64,000 bases of DNA from Cucumis sativus (lineage: Eukaryota; Streptophyta; Magnoliopsida; Cucurbitales; Cucurbitaceae), in NCBI RefSeq assembly GCF_000004075.3, contig NC_026660.2:25175498-25239497 (forward strand), given 5' to 3'. Positions 38,814 to 50,578 of the stretch are shown here, piece by piece; within the stretch, counting starts at the first letter, position 1, and every line of letters begins with the position of its first letter. The notes under the pieces were generated by a model that was not told the origin of the DNA, ran no database searches, and saw only the letters and a program-made list of their open reading frames with translations. The position numbers were made by a program, and so were the translations under genes.

Positions 38814-41384
38814 ATTATTGTGGCTCCCACACCCACTCCTTTCTTTTTTATTTCCACAAATACTTGTTATTTTATAATTATTAATTGGAGCACTCTAGCA
38901 AATTAAAATTCATTCTTGGCAACTTATGGGTTCAAATTACATTTTTTATTTTTTTTTTATAGTATTTTCAGTTTATATAATAAGTTATGTTCAAACAAAT
39001 TCATAATTAAACATCTTTAAATTAATTTAAAAGTTTAAAGACTAGTATCATTTTTAATTAACTTCTGTGGTCTCTTTTTAAATAATAACTCAGGGGACTT
39101 GTTTTTTTTAATTAAAATTTTGATTTTTTAAAGTATGTGGTTTAGTTATTTATATTACACCTTGTGTATTTTGTTTATATTTAAACTAAATAAACTTAAT
39201 GTCCTATTCTATTATTACCGTTATTTACTTCAATATCCTATGGCACATAAAGTGTTCAATAACCAAAATAGCATTCAATAATTTTTTTGACGGAATAATT
39301 TTGGGCACATACCAATAAAAGAAGGAATTTCAACTTAATTTTAAAAAACCGTCATATTCCTATACCAAAAAGAAAAAAGAAAAACACCTAAATATGTTCA
39401 ATAACATACCAAAATAATTTAAACATCTATCCAAGAAATTCACATATGAATTTTCAAAAAATCAATACAAATCTTAAATTACCAACTTAATCTAAGTGTT
39501 TTAAACTAGTGAGGGAAAGTAAATTATTTATACCATTTTGGTCCTGTAGTATATCATTAAATAATACATTTTACTTGAAACTGTAATATCGAGTTTTAGC
39601 ACAAAGGGAATAATTAGGAATTAAACAAATTTGAAGTAATTACAGTGTTAACTCAGCTTCTTCTATGGTTACTCATAATTAAACTTTGAAATTATGGAAG
39701 TGGCAATAATAGTAGGCCACTTGGAAGCTAAATTCCTGTAGTTACAATAATTTAAATAGAGTAAGTTATTATTGGAAAGAGATAAGGAAATTGTGTGCAT
39801 AAATATAAATATATATTGGTAGATTTGATGAGAGTCGGCCAACTCCATTTAAGTCGGTCGAGACATTAATTAATTTGATATATATGTGTGTGTGTATTAC
39901 ATATATATGTCCAAATTGAAAATAATAAAAAGAAAAAACCTCACCGATTGTAATAAATGAATTTAGTATTGGAAAGGAAACAACAAGGTTGAGAATTACA
40001 TTCCTGCATGGTCACAGTCTCGACAAAATAAGAGTGCTGTCAAACATATATAGTCTACATTATTATTTTTATGTATGTATAGATGTCAACTTATAGTTAC
40101 CTTTGGCATCTTTTTTATAAAGAAGGAAAGAAAGAAAACTTATAATGATAGGAAATGAGATTAATGGAACTCCAAAATTAAAAGAGATTAGTGATCTAAA
40201 CCAAGTTAGTCGTCTAACTGTGGCCACAATATAACTTTTGAATACTCTAGTGAATTTCTTCTTTTCAGTATGAAGTAAGTAATACAACTGTTAATATTCC
40301 CTCTATTTGTACACTGTATAATATATATTAACCACACACAAGTAATTTTTGTAAATAAAATATGTATTTTTTTTTAAAGTGTCACCTGATATATTTCATT
40401 TCGATGGGAATCGGGCTGCACAGAATAATGGATGAAGTTCAACTAAAAATGTAATGATAATTTGTAAAATTATAAGTATGATCGTTCTCTTATATATAAT
40501 AAACAACTTGCATGAATAAAAAAGGGTCAAATTATTTGAATGATAGTGAAAATAGAAAGGATAAATGTCAAAAAGCTTGTTCAAACTCTATCATATTTCA
40601 TATACACTTCAAAACTATAATTTTAAAATAGAGAAGAAGATGGAATAACAAGTAAAAATTTATTGTTATGAAATGGTAGTCTTGAGCTAAATGTAAATGC
40701 TATAATTATTAATTACCACGACATTTTCGGTTATTTGTAAATCAATTTTATATCCAAAAATTTAGTTTAGTGAGTTTCGAAACATTTTATACATAATCGT
40801 GGTTAATATAATAATACTACGATTTCAAAAGCACAGCGGAATTTTTTAGAATAAGATCAAAGTTGAAGAATTTTTTTCTTCTTCTTTTTTTTTTTTTTTG
40901 TTTGCAATGTAATCTACCTATTTTTCTATATAGAGTTTTGTTTTTTTTTCAACACCTACCCAAAAAAAGTAGGTAGATTATACTAAATACATTTCAACCT
41001 TCCTAATTGTTTAAAAAATATAACTGTACTATAAAATTTTAAAATAATAACTACTCATGAAGTATAAATTGTTTAACAATTTGAAGAAGATCAAAACTTA
41101 CAACCATATGGCAAAGAAAATTCACAAAATTCACAAAAAAAAAAGAGTAGTTTTAAAATATTGAATAAAAAATAAAGGATGATGTTGGAACATTGGAAAC
41201 AAAAGAATTGTTTTTGTATTAAAGGAAAAATCTACAAAGATGCAATTAAGTTAAAATAATGAGAGAGTGAGGAGTACATTATTTGGTGTGATATGCGGTT
41301 GAAATAGTGAAAGGAAGAAGAAAAAAACAGAGAGAGCAATATTATTAAGAAGAGAAAGGGGAAGGGAGCATAAAACTATCAGAA

Positions 41385-41726
41385 AGCTGCGGCTGCCGCT
41401 GCAGAGCTCAGAGATTACAGAGATTCAAACAAAGAAGAAGCTTAGGGTTTAGGGTTAGCCCTACGTAGCCGACCCGCCGTCTGAAATATTGTCCTCCTCA
41501 ACCTCAACACACTCTCTTCACTCTTCCCCTTCCTCCCCTTAAAAGCTGTTCTTACTCTGCCTCTCATTTTTCTCTCACTCTTCTTCCACCTTATAATCCC
41601 CATTTCCCCCCTTGCACTCCCTCTGTATTTCCATCTCTAATTTCCCTTTCTTCCTCCTCTATTCATCACTTTCCTTCAATTTCCCATCTTCTTCATTTTC
41701 CCTCTCTGTTTTTGGCTCTGTTTTCA
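41385..41726 (+). promoter_or_regulatory. Dof gene proximal promoter and C/T-rich leader
   Basis: AGGGTTTAGGGTTA at 41444-41457 is a double telo-box type motif. Downstream, 41480-41726 is a long C/T-rich leader of the kind seen in plant 5' UTRs, leading to the first ATG at 41727. A TTG at 41712 in the same frame is not a likely start in a plant. Confidence 0.45.
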
Positions 41727-42446
41727 ATGCCTTCAGACGCCGGCGACCACCGCAAGGCTCCCACCAAGCCACTTGCCTCCGGAAGTGGTGTTTGTCCTCC
41801 GCCGGAACAAGAGCACCTTCCTTGCCCACGTTGTGATTCTACTAATACTAAGTTCTGTTACTATAATAACTACAATTTCTCTCAGCCCAGACATTTTTGT
41901 AAGTCCTGTCGTCGTTACTGGACTCACGGTGGGACTCTTCGCGATATTCCTGTTGGGGGTGGCAGTCGGAAGAATGCTAAACGTTCTCGTACTTGTATTC
42001 CGACGTCTGCGGCGATTGTTTCTTCTTCTTCTTCTGGGTCGTTTTCTAACTCCGTTTCTCGCCTGGATCATCACCCGTTACCAGCGACTCCGGTGCTGGT
42101 GCCTCTCGGTGGAGGCGTCGGAGGGGACTTGAAGGTAGGCGGTGGGAATATGTGTGGGAGCTTTACTTCATTGTTGAACACGCACGCGCCGGGGTTTTGG
42201 AGTTTGGGTGGGTTCGGGCTTGGGCTCGGGTCGGGATTCGAGGATGTGGGCTATGGGACGGCTAGTTCTAGAGTGGCTTGGCCGTTTCTTGGACTGGGTG
42301 ACGGCGGCGCTGGAGTCGGTGGCCACGGTGGTACGCCGAACACGTGGCAGTTCGAGAATGGAGACGCCGCCGGTTTTGTTGGGTCTGCCGATTGTTTGTC
42401 TTGGCCGGAATTAGCAATTTCCACTCCGGGGAATGGGCTTAAATGA
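41727..42446 (+). CDS. Dof zinc-finger transcription factor, OBP1/DOF3.4-like
   Basis: Single-exon protein of 239 residues. The Dof finger spans residues 33-85 with Cys33, Cys36, Cys58 and Cys61 (CX2CX21CX2C), and typical words [36 protein letters not shown] and RKNAKRSRT. Dof proteins bind DNA at AAAG cores in the nucleus. N-terminus [10 protein letters not shown], the glycine-rich middle, LCGSFTSLL-like and [13 protein letters not shown] segments, and the end [14 protein letters not shown] match Arabidopsis OBP1 (DOF3.4) as I recall it; OBP1 acts in cell cycle control. The start is the first ATG after the leader. The coding part is much richer in G and C than the flanks, which is normal for a single-exon plant gene. 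Confidence 0.93.
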   Translation: MPSDAGDHRKAPTKPLASGSGVCPPPEQEHLPCPRCDSTNTKFCYYNNYNFSQPRHFCKSCRRYWTHGGTLRDIPVGGGSRKNAKRSRTCIPTSAAIVSSSSSGSFSNSVSRLDHHPLPATPVLVPLGGGVGGDLKVGGGNMCGSFTSLLNTHAPGFWSLGGFGLGLGSGFEDVGYGTASSRVAWPFLGLGDGGAGVGGHGGTPNTWQFENGDAAGFVGSADCLSWPELAISTPGNGLK

Positions 42447-44855
42447 TTTTTTCTTTTCTTTTCTTTTTTTTTAAAAAAAGTTTTTTTAGTTTTTTCTTCT
42501 TCTCTTTTTTCTCTTTTTTGGGTTTAGTGAAAAAATGTGGGTTAAAAAGGTTGTGGAGGTAGTAAAATTAGAAACTTTGAATTAGGAAGAGAAGTACAAC
42601 TTTTTTTTTTATTTTTACTTTTTATTTCCCTTTTTCGTGTCTACCAACTTTATGCTGTGTGAAATCTTCTTCTTCTTCTTTGTTATAAATATGTTCTGTA
42701 ATTCTCCTTTAGTCAAGTATTTTTCTTTACAATTTCTGCTTTTCTTTTTCTTTTTTTCTATTTTAAATTCGAAAATATGATGCTTTTCCCACCCAAAAAA
42801 AATCTACAAATTTCGTCTCAAATTTGTTTACTTAATTATGTTGTTTTAATTTTAAAAATTGGGCCGTCAGAAGTACACAATTATTTCGGAATTTTCACAT
42901 TAAATATTGGAAACACCTATTCCTTGAGACCTACTAAACTAATTTCAGAATTTACACTTTCAATAATAAATATAAGTTATTCTTATACCCTTTATTATTT
43001 GGCATATTATATTAATTTTCCCCTTCTTTTTTACTAACAAAATATTATGTAGTGTTACAAAATGCTGGAATTTAGAACTTAGATATTTGGTGAGTAGTTC
43101 ATAAATGCAGCTTCTTTATTTTTTATTTTTTATTGTCATAGACATTTCATTAATAATTCTGTTTGTTTTTTATTAGTTAATTTTAAAGAGGGGGAAACTA
43201 CAAATAATTTAAATATCCATATTGTATTGTCCAACAAACTGTAATGAATTTATTTTACCATCTTCGTTTTTATAATAATTAAAGGTAAAACTTGCCACTT
43301 TTCCGCTAATTATTGGGTATCCTTCACATTCTTCAAGATAGTTCAAAAGAAGTAATTATGACGGTCTCCTACTTTTATCTCCTCGTTTAGTGTGTCTAAA
43401 TCCTAACATTTCTTTGCTTCAATACTATTTAAACCTCTTTTGATTTTTTGGTAACTGCTAATTTATTAATGACTGCTTCCCATTTATCTATTTTTGTTTA
43501 TTTTTATTGCAAATTTAGTTTCTAGTGTTTTCTCTCTTAGCCACACACACCCTCTTTAAACCTTTTTATAAATTTTAGTTTGCCAAGGATTTAGCATATG
43601 CATGAATAAGAATTTTAGTTTGGTTAAATTATTATTTGCTTTGCATGTGTTTTATTTAATTAACACGAACTCACTTGAAATTAGTCACTCGTAGACTGAA
43701 GCAGAGGAGATGAAATTATTTTTCGACAAGTAACCAGCAGGTGTTAAATTCTTATAGGAAAAAGAAAAAAAGAATGAACAATATTATTATTGTTGAATAA
43801 TAGTTCGTAGTTGTTAGTACGATGAGCTACGAAATGAATGAGGCCAAATGGAAACATATTTATTTCGGGAATTTAATGCACACGAATTATTAGACTTATA
43901 CAAAAAATATATATATGTTGTATTAATTCCATGATGGTGGGAAATAATTAACTTATTAATTCGTTTTGAAAAAATTCTTCACGACAAGTCGACACAGCTA
44001 AATCGACAATCCACAGAGAATGATCGACTGGGCTACTCAATGATATTGTATTGGACTTTATAGACCAAATATTTATATTACATTTTGGTTCTTTTTTTTT
44101 CTTCTTCTTTTAATTAAATTTAAATACTCTATTTTTAATTCTATTTATTGCGTTTCATTATTACTTCCAGTAGAATTCAAATTAATTATCACTTAAGACA
44201 TAAAATAATTTTAACTGATTAATTAATTTACATTTATTGTTTATTTCCTTAAAGTATAAATGCAACTTCTCATTCTTTTGTGCCAAATAATTACATTGTT
44301 ATCTATTCTTCCAATTCCAAACAACTGTAATGTCGAGAATTAGTATAAAATAAAAACTTTACCGTCAAATACTCATTTATTTGATACTGTAAACTTTTAT
44401 TCGAGGTTAGAATAGTTTGAGGGAAAGTATACTGAATAACAAAAATATTTAAAAAAACTACAAAAATAATGATATTATAAGACTATTAGATGTTCATCAC
44501 TTCCAAAATTTCTATTTTTGTAAATTTATAAAATGTCATCAACTAACATAATTATTATATTTTTGTCAAAGTTATATAGTTTTAATTAATAAATACTAAC
44601 TGTATGTATTTTTTCCCCTCTTACTTCAGACTAAATAATGGTTTATTTCTCAAACCTTTCAAACGCTTACTGTTTATTTAAAAGGATACAAGTGAAGTTT
44701 ATGTGTTTTTGAATTTTGTTGGTGTTCCCATTAAATTAAATACAGAGGAAAGTAAAATACTGTTTTTAAAATAGTTATACGGATATATTCCAAATTAGTA
44801 AAATATTGAAATTATTTATGAAAGAGAAAATTCATCCAGGTCTGTAATTCATTTG

Positions 44856-44918
44856 AAATTTTTGTAAATAATTCCAATTTTACGTTAAATTTTTGTAAAT
44901 AATTCCAATTTTACGTTA
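44856..44918. repeat. 31-base tandem duplication
   Basis: Two adjacent copies of a 31-base unit that includes TTTGTAAATAATTCCAATTT. No function seen. Confidence 0.85.
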
Positions 44919-45254
44919 TTTACGAGAATACTTGTAATATTAGTTTTTAAATGCATATTTCAAAAACAAAAAATAAAACAAAATAAATTATATTTTTGGT
45001 AGGAAATTATTTGAGAGGATTACTTATGAAAATATCACAATTTATTTGTGATAGATTACTATTGGGAACTATTATACAAATAAACACATACAATGGTCTA
45101 TTTTTTGGTTCATTTCGTTATATGAAAGTAACGTTTTTTTTAATTTTGAGAAAGTAGGCTTAATATTAATATTAATATTATTTTAATCTAACAACTGATA
45201 TTTTTTAAAATAGAAAAATAAAGTTTGTGATCAATAAGTTGAGGATTCATCAAA

Positions 45255-45540
45255 GTCAGTGGGCCAATATATAGAAGAAGGTGCAGATATGGGCTGGGCC
45301 GTGTGGTTGAAGGTTCAGTCCAGCCCAATTAAAGAGGAGAAGGGAGGCGCTCACTGAAATATTTTTGGGGCGAACGTCCGTGAGAAAAATTTGAAACGAT
45401 GGTGAGCTCTCAAAATTTCCCTCTCTAGGGTTTTGGAAGAGGGTTCACCGTTTCGCACTCCCAAATCAAGTTTATGAACTGAACCAGTTTCAAGTAAGTG
45501 AAGTGGCTTATCACTCCCACGAAGCAATTGCAGAATCAAA
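45255..45540 (+). promoter_or_regulatory. NUP58 promoter with site II and telo-box motifs
   Basis: TGGGCC occurs at 45260-45265 and 45295-45300 (site II elements, TGGGCY), followed by TAGGGTTT at 45426-45433 (telo-box complement). This pairing is typical of plant housekeeping and translation-related genes and fits a nuclear pore subunit. Confidence 0.5.
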
Positions 45541-48500
45541 ATGGCGTTTTCTCTCTTTTCAACTCCACAACCGCAGCAGCCTCAGCAGTTATTTCAATCA
45601 CAACCGCAACTTTTTCAGCAGAGCAGCCCGTTGTTCTCGCAGCAGCAACCCCAGCAATTTCAACTGCAACAGCAGCAGCAGCAGCAGCAGCAACAACAAC
45701 AACAGCAACAGCAGCAGCAGCAGCAGCAGTTAATGCAGCAACAGCAACAGCAACAGCAGCAGTTGTTCATTTTTACTAATGATAAGGCTCCTGCAAGTTA
45801 TGGTACTAAGTGGGCAGATCTCCATCCGGATTCGCAGAAAATTCTCCTTCAAATCGAGTATGTGGTCATTTGAAACTTGTGGAACAGTCTTGATTCTAGC
45901 TTAATTGTATAGGCAAAGGGTTTAAAAATCTTGGGCAAGAAGTAATATTTGGAGTCATCGATGGTTTTCCGATTATAAATGCTTTTTTCTACTCAAGCAG
46001 AATTGTTGGTCGTTTATTTATTACACCTTTGTCGTTTATGTAGTCTCATCGTTTATTGGTTGTAACTAGCTTTTGAACGCTTTATTTTCCACATTATATG
46101 GATATTTAGATAGTGCGTCATTACAGGGAACGCATCTTGGAGTATCGTGATGAAAGTCAGAGACTGGATCAATGTAGTCGTCTCTACGATTCTTCAGTTT
46201 CTAACGATGGATTTGAGTTTGATGCAAGTCGAATTGTTCAGGTTACTTTTGACACTATCAGTTTTCTTTTCCTTATCGAATAACTATTGAAAAGTTGAGC
46301 ATACTGAAAATATATTTGTGGTTACTGAGACGTTCAAGTGAAAATGGTGGCAGCTTCAGTCTATTTGGCACGTTTCTTGTCAATTAAAAAGTCGTGTGAA
46401 TAATTGAAAGGGGGTGTAACTTGTTTTGTGTAGTGGTTTGGATATGATATTCAACAACACCCAAAGCTTGCTTTTTATCTTTTTTCTTTAACCTTTGGGA
46501 CAATTTAGTTCATTTTTTTATTACATTCTTTTATTCATGTGGAAATTGATATGCTACCATCGAGGAAATAGATCGGAAGTAGGATTTCTTAATAAATGTT
46601 GAAATTGATCTAGTATTTCACTGGTTGTGAACATTTTCCATTTGGCCCGTACCGTATATTTCTGGTGAATGAATGAGTGATGTGTACTTGGGAGAAAGAT
46701 GATTGTCCACGCACGACATATTCATTGCCCAATGAATCTTTATTTTACCCACTTATTTTCTACGGACTTGGAAGGAGAAATTAACCAAATGGAGATAAAA
46801 CATGAGGGATCCCCGTATCCTTCTGTTTTTTGTTGGAAGAGGTGATTGTTTCTTTCGTAGCTGAAGGAAGAAAGGTCTACAGAAAAACTGGTTTAGTATC
46901 TACAACATGTATCTTAATGTTCAACCTTTAAAGCATCTCATGTAAATTTATTCTTTGTTCATGTTTATTGATTTAAAATAGTTTAAAATAGTTTGATGCA
47001 TGTTTATTGATTTTTATATGGTAAATTTATTAATTATGGGTTTATTTGAAAAGTTTAAATATTCCTTGTCAGGAACTTGGGGGAATTAGTGCGTCTACTG
47101 AACATCAAAAAGTAATGCTTCAAGAACTGATGGCTGCTGCAAAAGAGATGCTTTGGAATACAGAAGTTGCTATTCGCTCTTTCATGATGATACGTCCAAG
47201 GTTCCTTCATCAGAGTGCAGGAGGTGCTTCAAATCCCACTGCTCCGTCACAGGTTCCTGGAGCAACAACGCCATTAGGATCTAGTGGTCAACCAACATCT
47301 ACCTCGATTGCTCCAGTTTTTGATTTCTACAGTGGGCTCCCAAGAAAACCATCTCCCTTTTTGCAGCAAACTGTTTCAAGATTTGAGAAGTATCTTGCTG
47401 AATGTCGCCAGTGGATTGAAGACTTAGAGCAGCTCCTTGTTCTAGATTCTAATAGGAGTGCTTCCAATTCTAGTTCCTCACTGTTCCAATCACTACCTAA
47501 AATCATGTCAAATGTGCACGAATTCTTTGTTCATGTGGCTTCCAAGGTAGGAGAAATGTTGTTCTTAGTTGGCATTAATTTGAGAAAATGTTGTGGGAAT
47601 CTTTGAGATGGACATAGATTCAGTTATTCTCTAAGTAGTTTGATAGATGTGTCAGTGATCTTGATTTATTAAAATGATCTAATAAGTTCGTAATCAAAGT
47701 ATATGTGTCAGTAAATATAATGTAAACTTGAAGCTGGTTCTTGACATCAAGTTTGACTTGGAAACAGAGTCTAGAATTATTTTAAGTGCTGCTTCTTAAG
47801 TTTGGAAAATTTGTCCTCATATTCTTCCAGAACGAGAAATTTCTTCATCTGATCTACATGTGCGTGGTCTTACAGGAGAGAGTAGGATGCTACATCCCTC
47901 ACATTCTTATAGCTAACATTTTAAAAATTATCCCACAGGTTGAGAGCATTCATCAGTACATTGAATCAATGAAGTCAGCTTATCTTGCCGACCAGCGTCG
48001 CAGAGGGGATGGAAACAATCCGTTTCTTGAGGCTGATCGAAGGGAAACTGCACGCCAAGAAGCGGCAGCTAAGAGGGCACATCCAACTTTACATTTGCCC
48101 ACAAATTCACAACCATCAACTCAAGCTACTGGATTACTTGCCAACTCAGGTAACCACGGTGCATCAACAGTACAACAATCATCTACAGTAGCTACACCAG
48201 CTTCTTCTGGGGGTGGATTATCACTTTTTAGCACTCCCTCTGCTCCATCCACTACAACATCTTCTCTTTTCATGACACCAACAGCATCTGTTCAAACATC
48301 CTCTCTCTTTGGTTCTTCCAGTGTGGCAGCTCCCTCAACCCTTTTTGGCTCGTCATCTGCACCATTGTTTAGTTCTGCTAGTACTCCCTTTGGCAGTACT
48401 GCTCCATCTTTTGGGCAATCTGCTTCTGCAGGAAGTTCATTATTTTCGACACCCTTTGCTTCAGGTAGTTTCTTGACATTTTTTTGTTTGAATGTATTTC

Positions 48501-49769
48501 TTATGATAGTACTTGGCTTATTGCTGATTAGTAATAGTCAATCACTTGTTGTCTAAAGGAAATGATGGTCCATGTGATAGGAATGCCCTTAGATGGTCAG
48601 AAATGTTATTATGGTATCAAGGGTACTAATTAGCTCGAAGAGTTTAGTTTTTATTTTTGTTTTCTTTTTCCTCTCCCTCCCTGTTAGGAATTGGTTATAT
48701 AACTTTTCTTTTCTTTTTGAAATAGTGGGTAGTTGGGCATATAGATAAAATTAAGAAAAAAATTACTATTTTTGTCTTTGGACTTTGTGGCTCTTGATTT
48801 AGTTCTTGTATTTCAAATGCCCAAATTTAGTATATGTACTTTCGTTAAATTTTCAAATTAGTTTATACCATTAGTTTATAGTTATTCTCTATTGTTTTTT
48901 CCTCTTTACATTTTGGAAAGATATTCAAATATTGGCTTTTTGTATGGAAATTATTAACATCGTTTTAATTACGAAAATTAGGTTTGGACATATTGAATGG
49001 AAACTATTTTATCTTAAATTTATGGTGTGTTTGGATTATACTTTCAAGCGTTTAATTTAAAAAATAAGTTATTTTGAAAAAACTAAAGTGTTTTGAAGCC
49101 ACTCAAAACAAAATTTGAAGTGTATTTTAAAATATTTTTAGGAAAAAGAGTTTAACAAAAATGAGTTTCTTGAAAAACATTTTTTTCTTAATTCAATCCA
49201 AACGTACTTAATCTCAATACTTGTGGTTGCTAGGAATAAGTTAAATGATTTGACATGGTTTCAATCTCTGATGAGAAGACATTATTACTACCAAGAACAT
49301 GACTGATTTGAGTTTTTGATTGACCTGACGTAGAAGGAATATAACTCTTACTGGATGTTAATTGGTACGTTCCTCAGCTATCAGTTACTGATTGGATTTG
49401 TTTGTAACAATGACTTGAACTGTTTTTCATAGGCGCTGCAACAGGATCTGGGGCTAGCTTTGGGGCAACTTCGGTGAGTTCAATTTTGTTTTGGTTCTTC
49501 AGTTTATTAATATATGTTCGGAGCACTATTAGTCTACCATTCTTTCATATTTAACTCAAGGTGTAACTTTCACGGCTTCTCTTTGACACTTCTGCTTATG
49601 AATCAAAGATCTGTTGGGGATGGGGATGGGGTTGGTGTTGTTTATATGTAAATATAAAATCTGGTGCTCATACTTGGTATATTTGCTTGTGTCCACACTC
49701 TATATAACCGATCTTATTTCACTGCAGAAATCGTCAAAGCCAAAGTCCCGAACTGCACGGCGCTACTAA
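45541..49769 (+). CDS. NUP58: Nucleoporin NUP58 (central channel FG nucleoporin)
   Basis: FG nucleoporin of the Nup62-Nup54-Nup58 central channel complex, acting in nucleocytoplasmic transport. Six exons join to 504 residues: 45541-45857, 46127-46241, 47073-47546, 47939-48464, 49433-49473 and 49728-49769. The N-terminus MAFSLFSTPQPQQPQ leads into glutamine runs of 21 (residues 43-63) and 9 (66-74). Then come KWADLHPDSQKILLQIE, EERILEYRDESQRLDQ and a helical middle (GISASTEHQKVMLQELM, FLQQTVSRFEKYLAECRQW, HEFFVHVASK, HQYIESMKSAYLADQRR) forming the coiled-coil part. The C-terminal third is Ser/Thr/Ala-rich with LFG, PFG and SFG motifs, ending in basic KSSKPKSRTARRY. It resembles Arabidopsis At4g37130 from memory. 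Intron 5' sites are GT and 3' sites AG. The 3' flank is the start of a tandem duplication. Confidence 0.92.
45667..45763 (+). repeat. CAG/CAA repeat coding polyglutamine
   Basis: Mixed CAG and CAA codons give 21 glutamines, Leu-Met, then 9 glutamines. The CAG run is broken by CAA codons, which tends to slow slippage. Confidence 0.95.
49024..49210. repeat. MITE-like element in NUP58 intron 4
   Basis: Left end GTGTGTTTGGATT and right end AATCCAAACGTAC form inverted termini around a 190-base AT-rich core without coding capacity. TGTTTGGAT ends are a common style of plant non-autonomous elements. A related, more worn copy lies near 56270-56480. Confidence 0.5.
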
Positions 49770-50547
49770 TCACAAGTGACCATGTAAGACTATTACCAGC
49801 CACATTTAATAACTGATGAAAAAAGTAGCCAAAGATTATGAGAAACATCAGTACATCTTCGAGGAGAGGCCATCAGATGATTTACTGGCAGTGAAAAGCC
49901 TAGAGGTATCGGAATCTTTCTAGTAAGAAAATTGGAAGGCTTTTCTCAAAACGTCCACCATTGCTCGTTGCTTTCTGAAAGAGATCGGAAGGCGACCTGA
50001 GAATTTTCTGTAACTCTGTAGAATACAGCATAGATGCGATCAATTCTTATGAAAACTCAAAGAACAAGACTTGTTTTTTCTTGTGATGCAATTGATTCGA
50101 GGGATGCTAACGCAATATATCTTCCTAATCTCACGCCATTCTTGGCATTTTTAGTGGCCTGCTGTACAGAATACTTGACTTGCGGTTTCAGGAAACAAGA
50201 ATATGCCCAAGTGGAATTCTCTTACATTCCAAAGATGGAGTATCTATCGAATATTCTTCTTGGACCGACCTCTGGCTGTGGCTGCTTCACAGCGGCCGTC
50301 AGGATTGACAAGTTATACCTCTTAGTTGGTTTATATATCAACGTATCTCTACAGCATGTTTTAACTTTATTTACTTCAATTACTCACATATGCATTACTT
50401 GTGTAATTTGTGTACTGAAATTACTAGTAGTGAGTTTTCGACCCTTTTTCACTCTATTTATATTTTCATTTGGTGTCATGTTTCCATTGAAATGCCATTT
50501 TGTAATTCATCTGTAAGGTATTTGGGTGATTTTCATCCCTGTGATTT
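49770..50547 (+). repeat. NUP58 3' flank, first copy of the duplicated segment
   Basis: From about 49860 this stretch is repeated at 58612-59312 with high likeness (shared words such as GATCGGAAGGCGACCTGA and GATGCTAACGC). It is most likely the NUP58 3' UTR. A frame at 50034-50516 (160 codons) is open here and largely open in the other copy; see findings. It meets the 3' end of methylesterase A1, which runs towards it, so the two genes are convergent. Confidence 0.75.
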
Positions 50548-50578
50548 GACCCTGCCACATTTACGGGGATTTCTATTT

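Larger units (their letters stand above)
35526..41726. other. Long spacer between cyclin H and the Dof gene
   Basis: Starts with the cyclin H 3' UTR. No other gene is recognised. It contains long T and A runs, a microsatellite-rich, less AT-rich island with a G-box at about 38540-38830, and the Dof promoter and leader at its right end. Confidence 0.5.
42447..45540. other. Spacer between Dof gene and NUP58
   Basis: Begins with the T-rich 3' UTR of the Dof gene. The rest is AT-rich without recognisable genes. It holds a 31-base tandem duplication (44856-44918), weak CTATCA/GATAG-type pieces near 44450-44560 and 45000-45120, and the NUP58 promoter from about 45255. Confidence 0.5.

Noticed and set aside
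41712-41726. Upstream in-frame start for the Dof protein
   Set aside because: The codon at 41712 is TTG. The first ATG in frame is at 41727 and fits the OBP1 N-terminus.
41733-42132. Long frames on both strands overlapping the Dof gene
   Set aside because: Shadows caused by high GC content; the Dof frame with its four cysteines explains the region.
45498-45779. Alanine- and serine-rich frames overlapping the NUP58 first exon
   Set aside because: They are the other two frames of the CAG/CAA repeat; the glutamine frame continues into conserved NUP58 sequence.
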